Below, piece after piece: positions 1-6,393 of a stretch of DNA of 13,647 nt. The notes under the pieces were generated by a model. That model searched no databases. It was not told the DNA's origin and was given only the letters and a program-made list of their open reading frames with translations. Location of the stretch: NCBI GenBank assembly GCA_007118445.1, contig SKRP01000324.1, positions 1-13,647 on the forward strand, given 5' to 3'. Position numbers and translations under genes: made by a program. This DNA is from Natronohydrobacter sp. (lineage in GTDB: Bacteria > Pseudomonadota > Alphaproteobacteria > Rhodobacterales > Rhodobacteraceae). Within the stretch, counting starts at the first letter, position 1. Every line of letters begins with the position of its first letter.

Positions 1-445
1 CCAGCACCCCCAGCAGCCGCCCGGTTTCATTGCGGTAGCGGTCCTTGGCATAGGGCAGATCATTGGGCGGATCCATCGCGGGCGCATATTTCAGGAAATG
101 ATGCGCCTGCCCCGCCATCGGCCCGACACCGCCCATCTGCCACATCAGCCATTGATCAACCTTGATACGCGCGGCTTCGCCGACGCCGTAGAACTTGCCG
201 GTCTTGCGCGCCAGATATTGCAGGATCGCCCCGGATTCGAAGATCGAGATCGGCGCGCCATCCGGCCCCTGCGGATCAATGATCGCAGGCATCCGGTTAT
301 TCGGAGCAATTTTCAGGAAATCCGGCTTGAACTGGTCGCCCGCGCCGATATTGATGTAATGCACCTGATAGGGCAGGCCCATCTCTTCCAGCGCGATGGA
401 AATCTTCCAGCCATTGGGGGTGGGCCAGTAATACAGCTCGATCAT
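1..445 (-). CDS. yfcG: YfcG-like glutathione S-transferase / disulfide-bond oxidoreductase (5' part only)
   Basis: The first 148 codons of a cytosolic glutathione-transferase family protein are present; the 3' end lies left of the window. The start ATG at 445-443 follows a GGAG (minus strand, 457-454) at 8-base spacing. The N-terminal thioredoxin-like domain opens MIELYYWPTPNGWK, with the TPNG turn where YfcG/Nu-class enzymes bind the glutathione thiol. It continues with the glutathione-site pieces NNRMPAI and FESGAILQYL. The helical domain then begins with a WQMGGVGPMAGQAHHF stretch that matches my memory of E. coli YfcG closely. Known members reduce disulfides or peroxides using two glutathiones and often lack classic GST activity. 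The gene is divergent from the phosphodiesterase gene across a long spacer, so no operon partner is visible. The subfamily call is fairly secure; the substrate is unknown. Confidence 0.88.
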   Translation of the reverse strand, partial: MIELYYWPTPNGWKISIALEEMGLPYQVHYINIGAGDQFKPDFLKIAPNNRMPAIIDPQGPDGAPISIFESGAILQYLARKTGKFYGVGEAARIKVDQWLMWQMGGVGPMAGQAHHFLKYAPAMDPPNDLPYAKDRYRNETGRLLGVL

Positions 446-884
446 CCTGCAGTCTCCGCTTTGGGCAAGTTGCTGCACAAGCTAAGCATCTACAGGCTGA
501 TTCCAAGCCGGAAATGCATCCAGGCACCCGGCTTATCGCAGCGGTACTGCGTGATTGCTGTGCGGAACCGGTTTCAGCAGGAGTTTTGTTGGTCGTGGAC
601 CGCTGGTGCTGAGACAGGTCGCACCAGACAGGGCCAGCTGGCTTGTTGCGCCTGCCTTGCGGCGATCAGCGAGCGCAGCGCAAGCGCCTTGATCGCATCA
701 TCCTTGTCATTCAGTTGCGACCGCAGGACGCAGGTCACCTCCCGGACATCGCGCATATCTCCCCCCGTCCGATGCAATTCTTTCCGTGCATCTGGATAAC
801 CAATCTCCCACAGCACCGGCTTTGATTCAAGTCATGGAACACGCGGGCTCTCGACATGGCGTCAAATCCGGTTACACAACAGCA
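446..884. other. Long spacer between divergent GST and phosphodiesterase genes
   Basis: This 439-base stretch has no clearly recognisable gene. It holds one possible small minus-strand ORF (574-756, listed separately). It also holds a 7-bp inverted repeat AAGCCGG (505-511) / CCGGCTT (528-534) with a 16-base loop, and a small hairpin CGCAG (537-541) / CTGCG (547-551). I see no convincing -35/-10 pair. If the phosphodiesterase starts further upstream (GTG at 786 or ATG at 834), the spacer shrinks accordingly. Confidence 0.5.
574..756 (-). CDS. Possible small hypothetical protein (60 aa)
   Basis: An ATG at 756-754 opens a 60-codon frame ending in TGA at 576-574. The first 35 codons after the ATG end in G or C about 80 percent of the time, like the true genes nearby; the last 24 codons fall to about 58 percent. 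The N-terminal part reads like an amphipathic helix (LNDKDDAIKALALRSLIAA), while the C-terminal tail is low in structure and proline-rich. A GGGGGAG lies upstream, but only 2 bases before the ATG, which is poor spacing. An in-frame GTG at 816 would extend the protein by 20 residues. I recognise no family. It could be a real small protein, a decayed gene or chance. Confidence 0.3.
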   Translation of the reverse strand: MRDVREVTCVLRSQLNDKDDAIKALALRSLIAARQAQQASWPCLVRPVSAPAVHDQQNSC

Positions 885-1694
885 ATGTCGCAGGCGCGCG
901 CTCATCCATTGCTGGCCCATCCCGGTGCCATCGCCATCGCCCATCGCGGCGGTGGGCTGGAACGCGAGGAAAACACGCTGCCTGCCTTCGATCATGCAGT
1001 GTCGGTCGGGTTCACCCATGCCGAGCTGGATGTTCATGCCACGCGCGATGGCGAGGTGGTGATCCATCACGACCCGGATCTGCACCGGCTCTGCGATGAC
1101 CCGCGCCGGATCTGCGATCTGGACTGGCGCAGCCTGCAAAACGTGCGGACCAAGGGCGGCGCGCATATCCCGCGCCTGCAGGATCTGCTGGAAGCCCATC
1201 CGGGCCTGCAGGTGACGATCGAGGCGAAATCCGATGATGTCGTCGCGCCGCTTTGCGCGTTGATCCAACGCATGGGCGTGCTGGGCCGGATCAGCATCGG
1301 TGCCTTCAGCCCGACGCGCACGGATAGGGCGCGCAAGCTGCTCGGGCCTGATCTGCTGTGGTCGCCCGCCCATGCGCAGGTTGCGCGGCTCTGGGCGCGC
1401 GGCTGGGGGCTGCCAGTCTGGTTGCAGGGTTTCGGCGTGGTGCAGATTCCCCCCGACTGGAAAGGCATCCCCATTGTCACGCCGCGTTTCATCCGCGCCG
1501 CCCATGCGGCCGGGGTCGCAGTGCAGGTCTGGACCGTGAATGAGGCCGCAGAGATGCACCGCCTGCTCGATCTTGGCGTGGACGGGCTGATGACCGACCG
1601 ACCAAGCCTGCTGCGCGAAGTGCTTGAAGCGCGCGGCCAGTGGCCTTCAGCCGCCGAGAACCAGCGCGAGCACGGCCGCATAGAACAGAAGTGA
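885..1694 (+). CDS. ugpQ: Glycerophosphodiester phosphodiesterase
   Basis: A GDPD-family TIM-barrel enzyme that hydrolyses glycerophosphodiesters to sn-glycerol 3-phosphate and an alcohol. From ATG 885 it has 269 residues, near the usual 240-270. Visible catalytic elements are AHRGG (His20, Arg21), EENTLPAF (29-35), ELDVHATRDG (Glu47, Asp49), HHDPD (His62, Asp63), the metal-side TIEAK (Glu113, Lys115) and the C-terminal VWTVNE and GVDGLMTDRP segments. No signal peptide is seen, so it is probably cytoplasmic, acting on phospholipid-headgroup breakdown products. The start is uncertain: in-frame ATG 834 and GTG 786 exist, but the protein family begins close to 885 and none of the three has a good ribosome-binding site. 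The 3' end overlaps the convergent trhA gene by 48 bases. ugpQ is the nearest symbol by family, not by operon context. Confidence 0.88.
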   Translation: MSQARAHPLLAHPGAIAIAHRGGGLEREENTLPAFDHAVSVGFTHAELDVHATRDGEVVIHHDPDLHRLCDDPRRICDLDWRSLQNVRTKGGAHIPRLQDLLEAHPGLQVTIEAKSDDVVAPLCALIQRMGVLGRISIGAFSPTRTDRARKLLGPDLLWSPAHAQVARLWARGWGLPVWLQGFGVVQIPPDWKGIPIVTPRFIRAAHAAGVAVQVWTVNEAAEMHRLLDLGVDGLMTDRPSLLREVLEARGQWPSAAENQREHGRIEQK

Positions 1695-2318
1695 CGCGAC
1701 CAGCACGAAGACATGCCAGATCGCGAAATGGTAGGGCAGCGCTTTCCACAGATAGAAGACCACGCCAGTTGTGTAGACCAGCCCGCCCGACAACATCAGG
1801 CCCAGAATCAGCGGCGACAGGCTTTGCGCCAGATCGGGCAGGATGATCACCCCGACCCAGCCCATCCCCAGATAGAGCGCAATCGCCAGAAGCCGCAGCC
1901 GCTGCGGCGAGACCAGCTTGAGCGCGACCCCGCAGGCCGCCGCCGCCCAGAGCCCTGCCAGCAGCCACAGCCCCTGCCCTGTGACCAGCGTGAAGGGCGT
2001 ATAGGTGCCTGCAATCTTGAGATAGATCGCCGCATGGTCGAGCCGCTGAAACAACCAGTCCAGCGCCGGGCGGAAGCCCAGATTGAACAGTGCCGAGGCC
2101 CCGATCATCGCGATAAACGTCGCCCCGTAGATGCTGCTGGCCATGATCACATGGCCCGACCCTTCCGTAAGCGAGCGCATCAGCGCCGCCCCGATCAGCA
2201 GCGGCACAGCAAGAATGACGCAGCTCAGCCCGATATAATGCACCTGCGCATCCATACGCCTTTCGGCAGGGCTATAGAGTCGCGCAGCAGATGTGACGGC
2301 GGGGATCGGGTCTTGCAT
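1647..2318 (-). CDS. trhA: TrhA / hemolysin III family membrane protein
   Basis: A 223-residue protein of the PAQR-like hemolysin III superfamily with about seven hydrophobic segments. Family landmarks are the N-terminal ERRMDAQVHYIG, a second-helix SALFN, the strongly conserved LDHAAIYLKIAGTYTPF after it (94-109) and a last-helix PYHFAIWHVFVL (195-206). E. coli TrhA is linked to membrane energetics, and PAQR relatives are metal-dependent hydrolases. Here the expected histidines look replaced: Asn79 where SALYH is usual, Phe198 in the HxxxH position (only His202 stays), and Phe212 where a later His sits in E. coli. Starting at ATG 2318 gives the usual family length; TTG/ATG codons further upstream would add a non-hydrophobic leader. 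A TATAGT lies 6 bases before the ATG, with no clear ribosome-binding site between. Confidence 0.85.
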   Translation of the reverse strand: MQDPIPAVTSAARLYSPAERRMDAQVHYIGLSCVILAVPLLIGAALMRSLTEGSGHVIMASSIYGATFIAMIGASALFNLGFRPALDWLFQRLDHAAIYLKIAGTYTPFTLVTGQGLWLLAGLWAAAACGVALKLVSPQRLRLLAIALYLGMGWVGVIILPDLAQSLSPLILGLMLSGGLVYTTGVVFYLWKALPYHFAIWHVFVLVASLLFYAAVLALVLGG

Positions 2319-2324
2319 GCGCCC

Positions 2325-2330
2325 ACTATA
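2325..2330 (-). promoter_or_regulatory. Possible -10 element of trhA
   Basis: The minus strand reads TATAGT six bases before the trhA ATG at 2318. If used as a -10 box, transcription would begin at or next to the start codon and the mRNA would be leaderless. The matching -35 is weak (TTTCGC at 18-base spacing), so this is tentative. Confidence 0.3.
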
Positions 2331-2469
2331 CTGCCTGCGCCGCGTTTGGCGAAAGACTTTCATGCCGCCTGCGCGCTGACCTTGCGTCAGCCATCCTGCC
2401 CAAAAGCCTTGATTTTCGCGCCGAACCCGCCTAGCCCCTCGGCAGGTTCCAGAGAAGACGAGACCGCTC

Positions 2470-3081
2470 ATGACTGTGTATCTTCACACCGATGACCTGC
2501 CCGACGGGCTGGATCTGGGGCGCAGCGTCGCCATCGATTGCGAAGCGATGGGGCTTCACCCGCATCGCGACCGGCTCTGTGTGGTGCAATTGTCCGGCGG
2601 CGATGGCGACGCGCATCTGGTGCAGGTCGCCCGCGAGATCCGCCCTGCCCCCAACCTGACGCGGCTTCTGGGCGATCCGGCAGTGCGCAAGCTGTTTCAT
2701 TTCGGCCGTTTCGATATCGCGCTTCTGCGCCACAGCTACGGGGTGACAACCGCGCCGGTCTATTGCACCAAGATCGCCTCGAAACTGGTGCGCACCTATA
2801 CGGACCGGCATGGGCTGAAATATCTGCTCTCGGAGCTGCTGGGGGTGGATATCTCGAAACAGCAGCAAAGCTCGGACTGGGGGGCCGCCAGCCTGAGCGA
2901 GGCGCAGCAGAGCTATGCCGCCTCGGATGTGCTGCATCTGCACCGGCTGCGCGACGTGCTCGATGAAATGCTGGCCCGCGAGGGCCGCAGCGAGCTGGCG
3001 CAGCGCTGTTTCGAGTTTCTGCCCATACGCGCCGAGCTTGACCTCGCGGGCTGGCCGGATACGGATATTTTCGCCCATTGA
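2470..3081 (+). CDS. rnd: Short ribonuclease D (DEDDy 3'-5' exoribonuclease)
   Basis: A 203-residue 3'-5' exonuclease of the RNase D family, which trims the 3' ends of tRNAs and other structured RNAs using two metal ions. All acidic residues are present: Exo I AIDCEAMGL (Asp23, Glu25), Exo II FGRFDIALL (Asp82) and Exo III YAASDVLHL (Tyr149, Asp153), the Tyr marking the DEDDy type. Other family pieces are GLKYLLSELLGVD and SDWGAASLSEAQ. The protein ends after the nuclease domain, with no HRDC RNA-binding domains, against about 375 residues for E. coli RNase D. Such short forms are common in alphaproteobacteria. The ATG at 2470 has only a weak purine-rich region upstream. It is transcribed divergently from trhA and lies 40 bases before lptC, probably cotranscribed with it. 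Confidence 0.9.
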   Translation: MTVYLHTDDLPDGLDLGRSVAIDCEAMGLHPHRDRLCVVQLSGGDGDAHLVQVAREIRPAPNLTRLLGDPAVRKLFHFGRFDIALLRHSYGVTTAPVYCTKIASKLVRTYTDRHGLKYLLSELLGVDISKQQQSSDWGAASLSEAQQSYAASDVLHLHRLRDVLDEMLAREGRSELAQRCFEFLPIRAELDLAGWPDTDIFAH

Positions 3082-3121
3082 CCCGCGCCATCGCGACAGC
3101 TGAACGGGGCGGGGTGCAGTG

Positions 3122-3718
3122 ATGGACAGCCTCTTGCGTCTTGCGCGTCTGACCCTGCCGCTGGGCGCGCTTGTGCTGCTCTCGACGGTGTTTCTGCTCT
3201 CGCGCAATATCGATCCGCAACGCGCCATCGACCTGTCCGATCTCGACGTGACCGAACTCGCCCGGCAGCCGCGCATTGGCACGGCCCGGATCGCCACAGT
3301 CACCCGCGAAGACACTGCGCTGGTGATCGAAGCCGAGACCCTGCGGTCGGTCGGAGATCCGCAAACCTCCCCTGTCCATCTGAGCCTCGATGCGCCCACA
3401 GGCGAAATGGAATTCCCCTCGGGCCGCATCGCATCCTTCCGCGCAGCGACGGGCGCGCTTGACCAGTCCCGCGACCTGCTGGAATTGCGCGGGGCAGTGG
3501 AATTGCAGACCTCTGACGGGTTCCGGCTGTCCATGCCCATGCTGGTTTCGGCGCTGCAGCGCACCCATGTCACCGGCACGGGCGGTATCAAAGGCGACGG
3601 CCCGCCCGGAAGGATCACGGCGGATAGGCTGGAGCTGACGGCCAAATCCGGCGAAACCGGCGGATATCTGCTTGCCTTCACCGGCGATGTCAGGCTGATA
3701 TACCTGCCAGAAGACTGA
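3122..3718 (+). CDS. lptC: LPS export protein LptC
   Basis: A 198-residue bitopic protein of the LptC family. One membrane helix near the N-terminus (about 10-28, LTLPLGALVLLSTVFLLSR) anchors a periplasmic beta-jellyroll that takes LPS from the LptBFG extractor and passes it to LptA. Sequence identity in this family is low; the call rests on size, the single anchor, the repeated strand pattern (VHLSLDAPTGEM, VELQTSDGFRLSMPML, RITADRLEL) and position directly before lptA and lptB. The last blocks resemble the LptA/OstA fold. Translation can start at GTG 3119 or the adjacent ATG 3122; I prefer the ATG. Its TGA overlaps the AAGGAG ribosome-binding site of lptA, which suggests coupling. Confidence 0.85.
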   Translation: MDSLLRLARLTLPLGALVLLSTVFLLSRNIDPQRAIDLSDLDVTELARQPRIGTARIATVTREDTALVIEAETLRSVGDPQTSPVHLSLDAPTGEMEFPSGRIASFRAATGALDQSRDLLELRGAVELQTSDGFRLSMPMLVSALQRTHVTGTGGIKGDGPPGRITADRLELTAKSGETGGYLLAFTGDVRLIYLPED

Positions 3719-3723
3719 AGGAG
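3718..3723 (+). promoter_or_regulatory. Ribosome-binding site deciding the lptA GTG start
   Basis: AAGGAG begins on the last base of the lptC stop codon and lies 9 bases before GTG 3733. It is the reason to accept the GTG as the lptA start. Confidence 0.7.
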
Positions 3724-3732
3724 CCGGGCTCG

Positions 3733-4221
3733 GTGCGACTTGTGAGATTATTATTGGCGGCGGCGGTCACATTCAGCACGGGCGCGGCGCTGGCGCAGGG
3801 CACCGGGCTGTCCTTCAGCGGGCTGAATGCCGTGCGCGGCCTGCCGGTGGAAATCCGCGCCGATCAGCTGGATGTCGACAATACCACCGGCGAGACCGTT
3901 CTGACCGGCAATGCGGTTCTGGGCCAGGGCGATATGCGCATCGCGGCCCCGGTGATCCGCATCTTCTATGCCCCGCAGGACGACAATCGCATCGAGCGGC
4001 TGGAAGCCTCGGGCGGGGTAACACTGGTCACTGCCGAAGAGGCCGCCGAGGCCGCGACCGCCACCTATGAGGTGATCGCAGGCACTGTGGCAATGCGCGG
4101 CTCGGTGCTCCTGACCCAGGGGCCGAATGTGCTGTCCGGTGATCGGCTGGATGTGAATATACGCACAGGCCAGGGCCGGATGCAGGGCAATGTACGCACC
4201 ATCATCCAGACCAATCCCTGA
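3733..4221 (+). CDS. lptA: LPS export periplasmic bridge protein LptA
   Basis: A 162-residue secreted protein of the LptA/OstA family. A signal peptide is clear: MRLVRLLLAAAVTFSTGAALA, with cleavage expected after ALA and mature protein starting near QGTGLSF. The mature part is one OstA-type beta-jellyroll, with VEIRADQLDVDNTTGETVLTG, AVLGQGDMRIAAPVIRI, RLEASGGVTLV and a final LSGDRLDVNIRTGQGRMQG. LptA monomers stack into the bridge that carries LPS across the periplasm from LptC to LptD. The start is GTG 3733, backed by AAGGAG 9 bases upstream. It lies 14 bases after lptC and 8 bases before the lptB ATG, so lptC, lptA and lptB surely form one operon. The length is close to the family norm. 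Confidence 0.92.
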   Translation: MRLVRLLLAAAVTFSTGAALAQGTGLSFSGLNAVRGLPVEIRADQLDVDNTTGETVLTGNAVLGQGDMRIAAPVIRIFYAPQDDNRIERLEASGGVTLVTAEEAAEAATATYEVIAGTVAMRGSVLLTQGPNVLSGDRLDVNIRTGQGRMQGNVRTIIQTNP

Positions 4222-4229
4222 TCCCCGTG

Positions 4230-5000
4230 ATGCCCGACGGACTGACCAGCGCGACACAGGCCATGCAGCGCAGTGATGCCGAATTGCAGGTGCAGAACCT
4301 GCAGAAACGCTATGGCAAGAAAGTGGTGATCCGCGATGTCTCGCTCAGCCTGCATCCTGGCGAGGTGGTGGCGCTTCTGGGCCCGAATGGCTGCGGCAAG
4401 ACAACATGTTTCTACTGCATAGCCGGGATTGTGCGCCATGAGGGCGGCGCGGTGCAGATCGACGGGCAGGATGCGACCGGCCTGCCGCTCTATCGCCGCG
4501 CCCGTCTGGGGCTGGGCTATCTGCCGCAGGAAATGTCGATCTTTCGCGGGCTGAGTGTGGCGCAGAATATCATGGCGGTGCTGGAAGTGGTCGAGCGCGA
4601 CCGCCAGACCCGCGACAACCGCCTGCGCGCGCTGTTGCAGGAGTTCTCCATCGAGCATCTGCGCGATTCCCCTGCGCTTGCGCTGTCGGGCGGCGAGCGC
4701 CGCCGTGTCGAGATCGCCCGCGCCCTGGCCGCCAATCCGCGCTATGTGCTGCTCGATGAACCCTTTGCCGGGGTCGACCCGATCGCTGTCGGCGAAATTC
4801 GCGCGCTGGTGGCGGAACTGAAAACGCGCGGCCTTGGTGTGCTGATCACCGACCATAATGTGCGCGAGACCCTGGCCATCGTCGACCGCGCCTATATTCT
4901 GCATGATGGTGGCGTGCTGATGGAGGGCGCGCCCGCCGAGGTCGTCGCCGATGAAGAGGTGCGCCGCGTCTATCTGGGGGCCGATTTCCGGCTGGACTGA
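4230..5000 (+). CDS. lptB: LPS export ABC transporter ATPase LptB
   Basis: The cytoplasmic ATPase that powers LPS extraction from the inner membrane with LptF and LptG, which are not in this window. Numbering from the GTG at 4227 (257 codons), it has Walker A GPNGCGKTT (52-60), Q-loop YLPQE (Gln101), signature LSGGERRRVEIARALA (153-168), Walker B YVLLDEPFAGVD (173-184) and H-loop ITDHN (His210). The FYCIAG after Walker A, MSIFRGLSVAQNI and the signature SGGERRRVEIARAL are typical of LptB among ABC ATPases. Cysteines sit at 56 (inside Walker A), 61 and 64. Start codons GTG 4227, ATG 4230 and ATG 4263 are all possible; none has a clear ribosome-binding site. I chose ATG 4230, where translation may be coupled to lptA ending 8 bases upstream. 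Confidence 0.94.
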   Translation: MPDGLTSATQAMQRSDAELQVQNLQKRYGKKVVIRDVSLSLHPGEVVALLGPNGCGKTTCFYCIAGIVRHEGGAVQIDGQDATGLPLYRRARLGLGYLPQEMSIFRGLSVAQNIMAVLEVVERDRQTRDNRLRALLQEFSIEHLRDSPALALSGGERRRVEIARALAANPRYVLLDEPFAGVDPIAVGEIRALVAELKTRGLGVLITDHNVRETLAIVDRAYILHDGGVLMEGAPAEVVADEEVRRVYLGADFRLD

Positions 5001-5034
5001 ATGCCGCGCAAATGGGCTGCGATGACGGAAAGCA

Positions 5035-5065
5035 TTGACAGCGCCCTGTGATCCGTTGCCAAATA
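5035..5065 (+). promoter_or_regulatory. Possible promoter for hpf-ptsN
   Basis: A perfect -35 TTGACA lies at 5035-5040, just after lptB. The best -10 I find is CAAATA at 5060-5065, 19 bases away, which is a poor match and long spacing. Such -10 weakness is common in GC-rich alphaproteobacteria. It would let hpf respond separately from the lpt genes. Confidence 0.35.
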
Positions 5066-5157
5066 GCGCAAAGACGACGACCCGGAACCTGTGATGACGC
5101 AGTGGCGTTGCGACACAGAATTAACAGAAAAACAGGGAAAAGTCGCGAATATTCAGG

Positions 5158-5184
5158 GGCGGCAGTCACATCAGCAAGGCCGCC
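5158..5184 (+). other. Small inverted repeat in the hpf leader
   Basis: GGCGGC (5158-5163) pairs with GCCGCC (5179-5184) around a 15-base loop, ending 10 bases before the AGGAG (5195-5199) of hpf. The ribosome-binding site stays free. It may be a leader hairpin or chance in GC-rich DNA. Confidence 0.3.
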
Positions 5185-5205
5185 AATCACAGTGAGGAGA
5201 CGCGC

Positions 5206-5772
5206 ATGCGCTACCAGATCAGCGGCCGACAGATCGATATCGGGGAAGCCCTGCAGACCCATGTCAAAGCCGAATTCGGCGAATTGGTTGAAAAATACCA
5301 GCAGCGCCCGACCGAGGCGGTCGTGATCTTTTCGCGCGATGCGCATAATCTGGTCTGCGAGGCCACGCTGCATCTCTCGACCGGGCTGACCGCTGCGGCC
5401 AGGGCGCAGGCCGGGGAAATCTACGCTGCGTTCGAATCCTGCCGCGAGAAACTGGACAAGCAATTGCGCCGCTACAAGCGTCGCCTGAAAGACCATCACC
5501 GCGAACGCCCGAACCCGGTCGAATTTGCCATGTCGTCATCTTACGTGCTGGCCTCGGACGAGTCGGAAACAAACGCGGAACCCGACAGTCTGCAGCCGAT
5601 GATCATCGCGGAAATGGAAACCCGCATCCCCTCGCTTTCGGCAGGTGAGGCAGTCATGCAGATGGAACTGGCCCATGCGCCGGTTCTGGTCTTCCGCAAT
5701 GAACGCCATGGCGGGCTGAACGTGGTCTATCGCCGGGATGACGGAAATATCGGCTGGATCGACCCGCAGTAA
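5206..5772 (+). CDS. hpf: Long-form ribosome hibernation promoting factor
   Basis: A 188-residue long HPF that silences ribosomes in starved or stationary cells. The N-terminal S30AE/YfiA domain (about 1-100) opens MRYQISGRQIDIGEAL and contains a basic helix DKQLRRYKRRLKDHH near its end, which would contact rRNA. A linker (about 105-130, acidic and Ser-rich) leads to the C-terminal dimerisation domain (about 131-188), with MIIAEMETRIPSLSAGEAVMQM, FRNERHGGLNVVYRR and DGNIGWIDP. That C-terminal domain lets one protein pair two 70S ribosomes into 100S dimers without RMF. The ATG is well supported by AGGAG 6 bases upstream. It lies 205 bases after lptB and before ptsN, the same neighbourhood as in many proteobacteria, where rpoN usually precedes hpf. 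Confidence 0.93.
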   Translation: MRYQISGRQIDIGEALQTHVKAEFGELVEKYQQRPTEAVVIFSRDAHNLVCEATLHLSTGLTAAARAQAGEIYAAFESCREKLDKQLRRYKRRLKDHHRERPNPVEFAMSSSYVLASDESETNAEPDSLQPMIIAEMETRIPSLSAGEAVMQMELAHAPVLVFRNERHGGLNVVYRRDDGNIGWIDPQ

Positions 5773-5790
5773 CCGTGTATGCCGCCCTCA

Positions 5791-5815
5791 CCCCCCGCGC
5801 TTCCGGCGCGGGGGG
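5791..5815 (+). terminator. Perfect 10-bp GC hairpin between hpf and ptsN
   Basis: CCCCCCGCGC (5791-5800), loop TTCCG, GCGCGGGGGG (5806-5815). The stem is perfect and all G/C. No T-run follows, so it is not a textbook intrinsic terminator. It could be a partial terminator/attenuator or an mRNA-stabilising 3' hairpin for hpf, reducing but not blocking transcription into ptsN. Confidence 0.5.
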
Positions 5816-5850
5816 CTGGCATTCAGACCTTAGCACCGGAGTCAGCCCTT

Positions 5851-6315
5851 ATGGATATGACAACGCTACTGAACCCCAAGGCCGTAAGATTCATCTCATC
5901 CGCAACCAGCAAGAAGCGTCTGTTCCAGACTATTGGCGAGGCCGCGCGCGGGGTGCATGATCTGGACACGGAGAGCGTGATCGGTGCCTTGCAGGAACGC
6001 GAAAGTCTGGGGCCCACAGGGGTCGGCCATGGTGTGGCCGTGCCGCATGCGCGGATTGACGGGATAGATCGCGTGCTCGGCGTGTTTTTCCGACTGGAAA
6101 AGCCGCTTGATTACGGGTCGGTCGACAAGGCCCCGGTCGATCTGGTCTTTGCATTGTTCGCGCCGCGCGATGCCGGGGTCGAACACCTGAAGGCGCTGGC
6201 CTTCATCTCGCGCACATTGCGCAATCCGCGTATCTGCGAAAAGCTGCGCGCCAATGATGATCCGGGCAAGCTCTATGCGGTGCTGACCAGCGGTCAGGAA
6301 AGCAAGGCCGCCTGA
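5851..6315 (+). CDS. ptsN: Nitrogen-PTS EIIA protein PtsN
   Basis: A 154-residue EIIA-Ntr protein, exactly the usual family length from ATG 5851, which is preceded by CGGAG at 9-base spacing (5837-5841). An in-frame ATG at 5779 would start within the hairpin region and add a proline-rich leader unlike the family, so I reject it. The phosphorylatable histidine is His66 in GVAVPHAR; DLVFALFAPRDAGVEHLKALAFISR follows the usual EIIA pattern. PtsN receives phosphate from NPr/EI-Ntr and acts as a regulator, controlling potassium transport, sensor kinases and carbon/nitrogen responses, not sugar uptake. It lies 78 bases after hpf and converges on the sulfotransferase gene. The other PTS-Ntr genes and rapZ are not in the window. 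Confidence 0.93.
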   Translation: MDMTTLLNPKAVRFISSATSKKRLFQTIGEAARGVHDLDTESVIGALQERESLGPTGVGHGVAVPHARIDGIDRVLGVFFRLEKPLDYGSVDKAPVDLVFALFAPRDAGVEHLKALAFISRTLRNPRICEKLRANDDPGKLYAVLTSGQESKAA

Positions 6316-6333
6316 GCGCACAGGCTGGACCGG

Positions 6334-6370
6334 CGCAACCGTTGCGGTACTTCCGGCCCCGGTCTGCCGG
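6334..6370. terminator. Weak hairpins between convergent ptsN and sulfotransferase genes
   Basis: The 78-base convergent gap holds two small inverted repeats: CGCAA (6334-6338) / TTGCG (6342-6346), and CCGGC (6353-6357) / GCCGG (6366-6370). Neither has a T-run. They may serve as bidirectional terminators, but stems are only 5 bp. Confidence 0.3.
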
Positions 6371-6393
6371 CACGATCCTTTCGGCGCGGTCGC

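Noticed and set aside
98..799. 233-codon plus-strand frame at the left edge
   Set aside because: It is antisense to the YfcG-like gene and then runs into the non-coding spacer with no change in character.
735..1559. 274-codon minus-strand frame opposite the phosphodiesterase
   Set aside because: The plus strand carries all GDPD catalytic motifs; the opposite frame has none and is a composition artefact.
2431..3681. 416-codon open frame on the minus strand across rnd and lptC
   Set aside because: It spans two well-supported genes and their intergenic gap in antisense and shows no protein-family motif.
5098..5125. Possible sigma-54 (-24/-12) promoter before hpf
   Set aside because: A TGGC is followed directly by GTTGC, without the spacing needed between the GG and GC elements.
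5779..5850. Longer ptsN start at ATG 5779
   Set aside because: It would translate the GC hairpin into a proline-rich leader; ATG 5851 gives the standard 154-residue length and has a ribosome-binding site.
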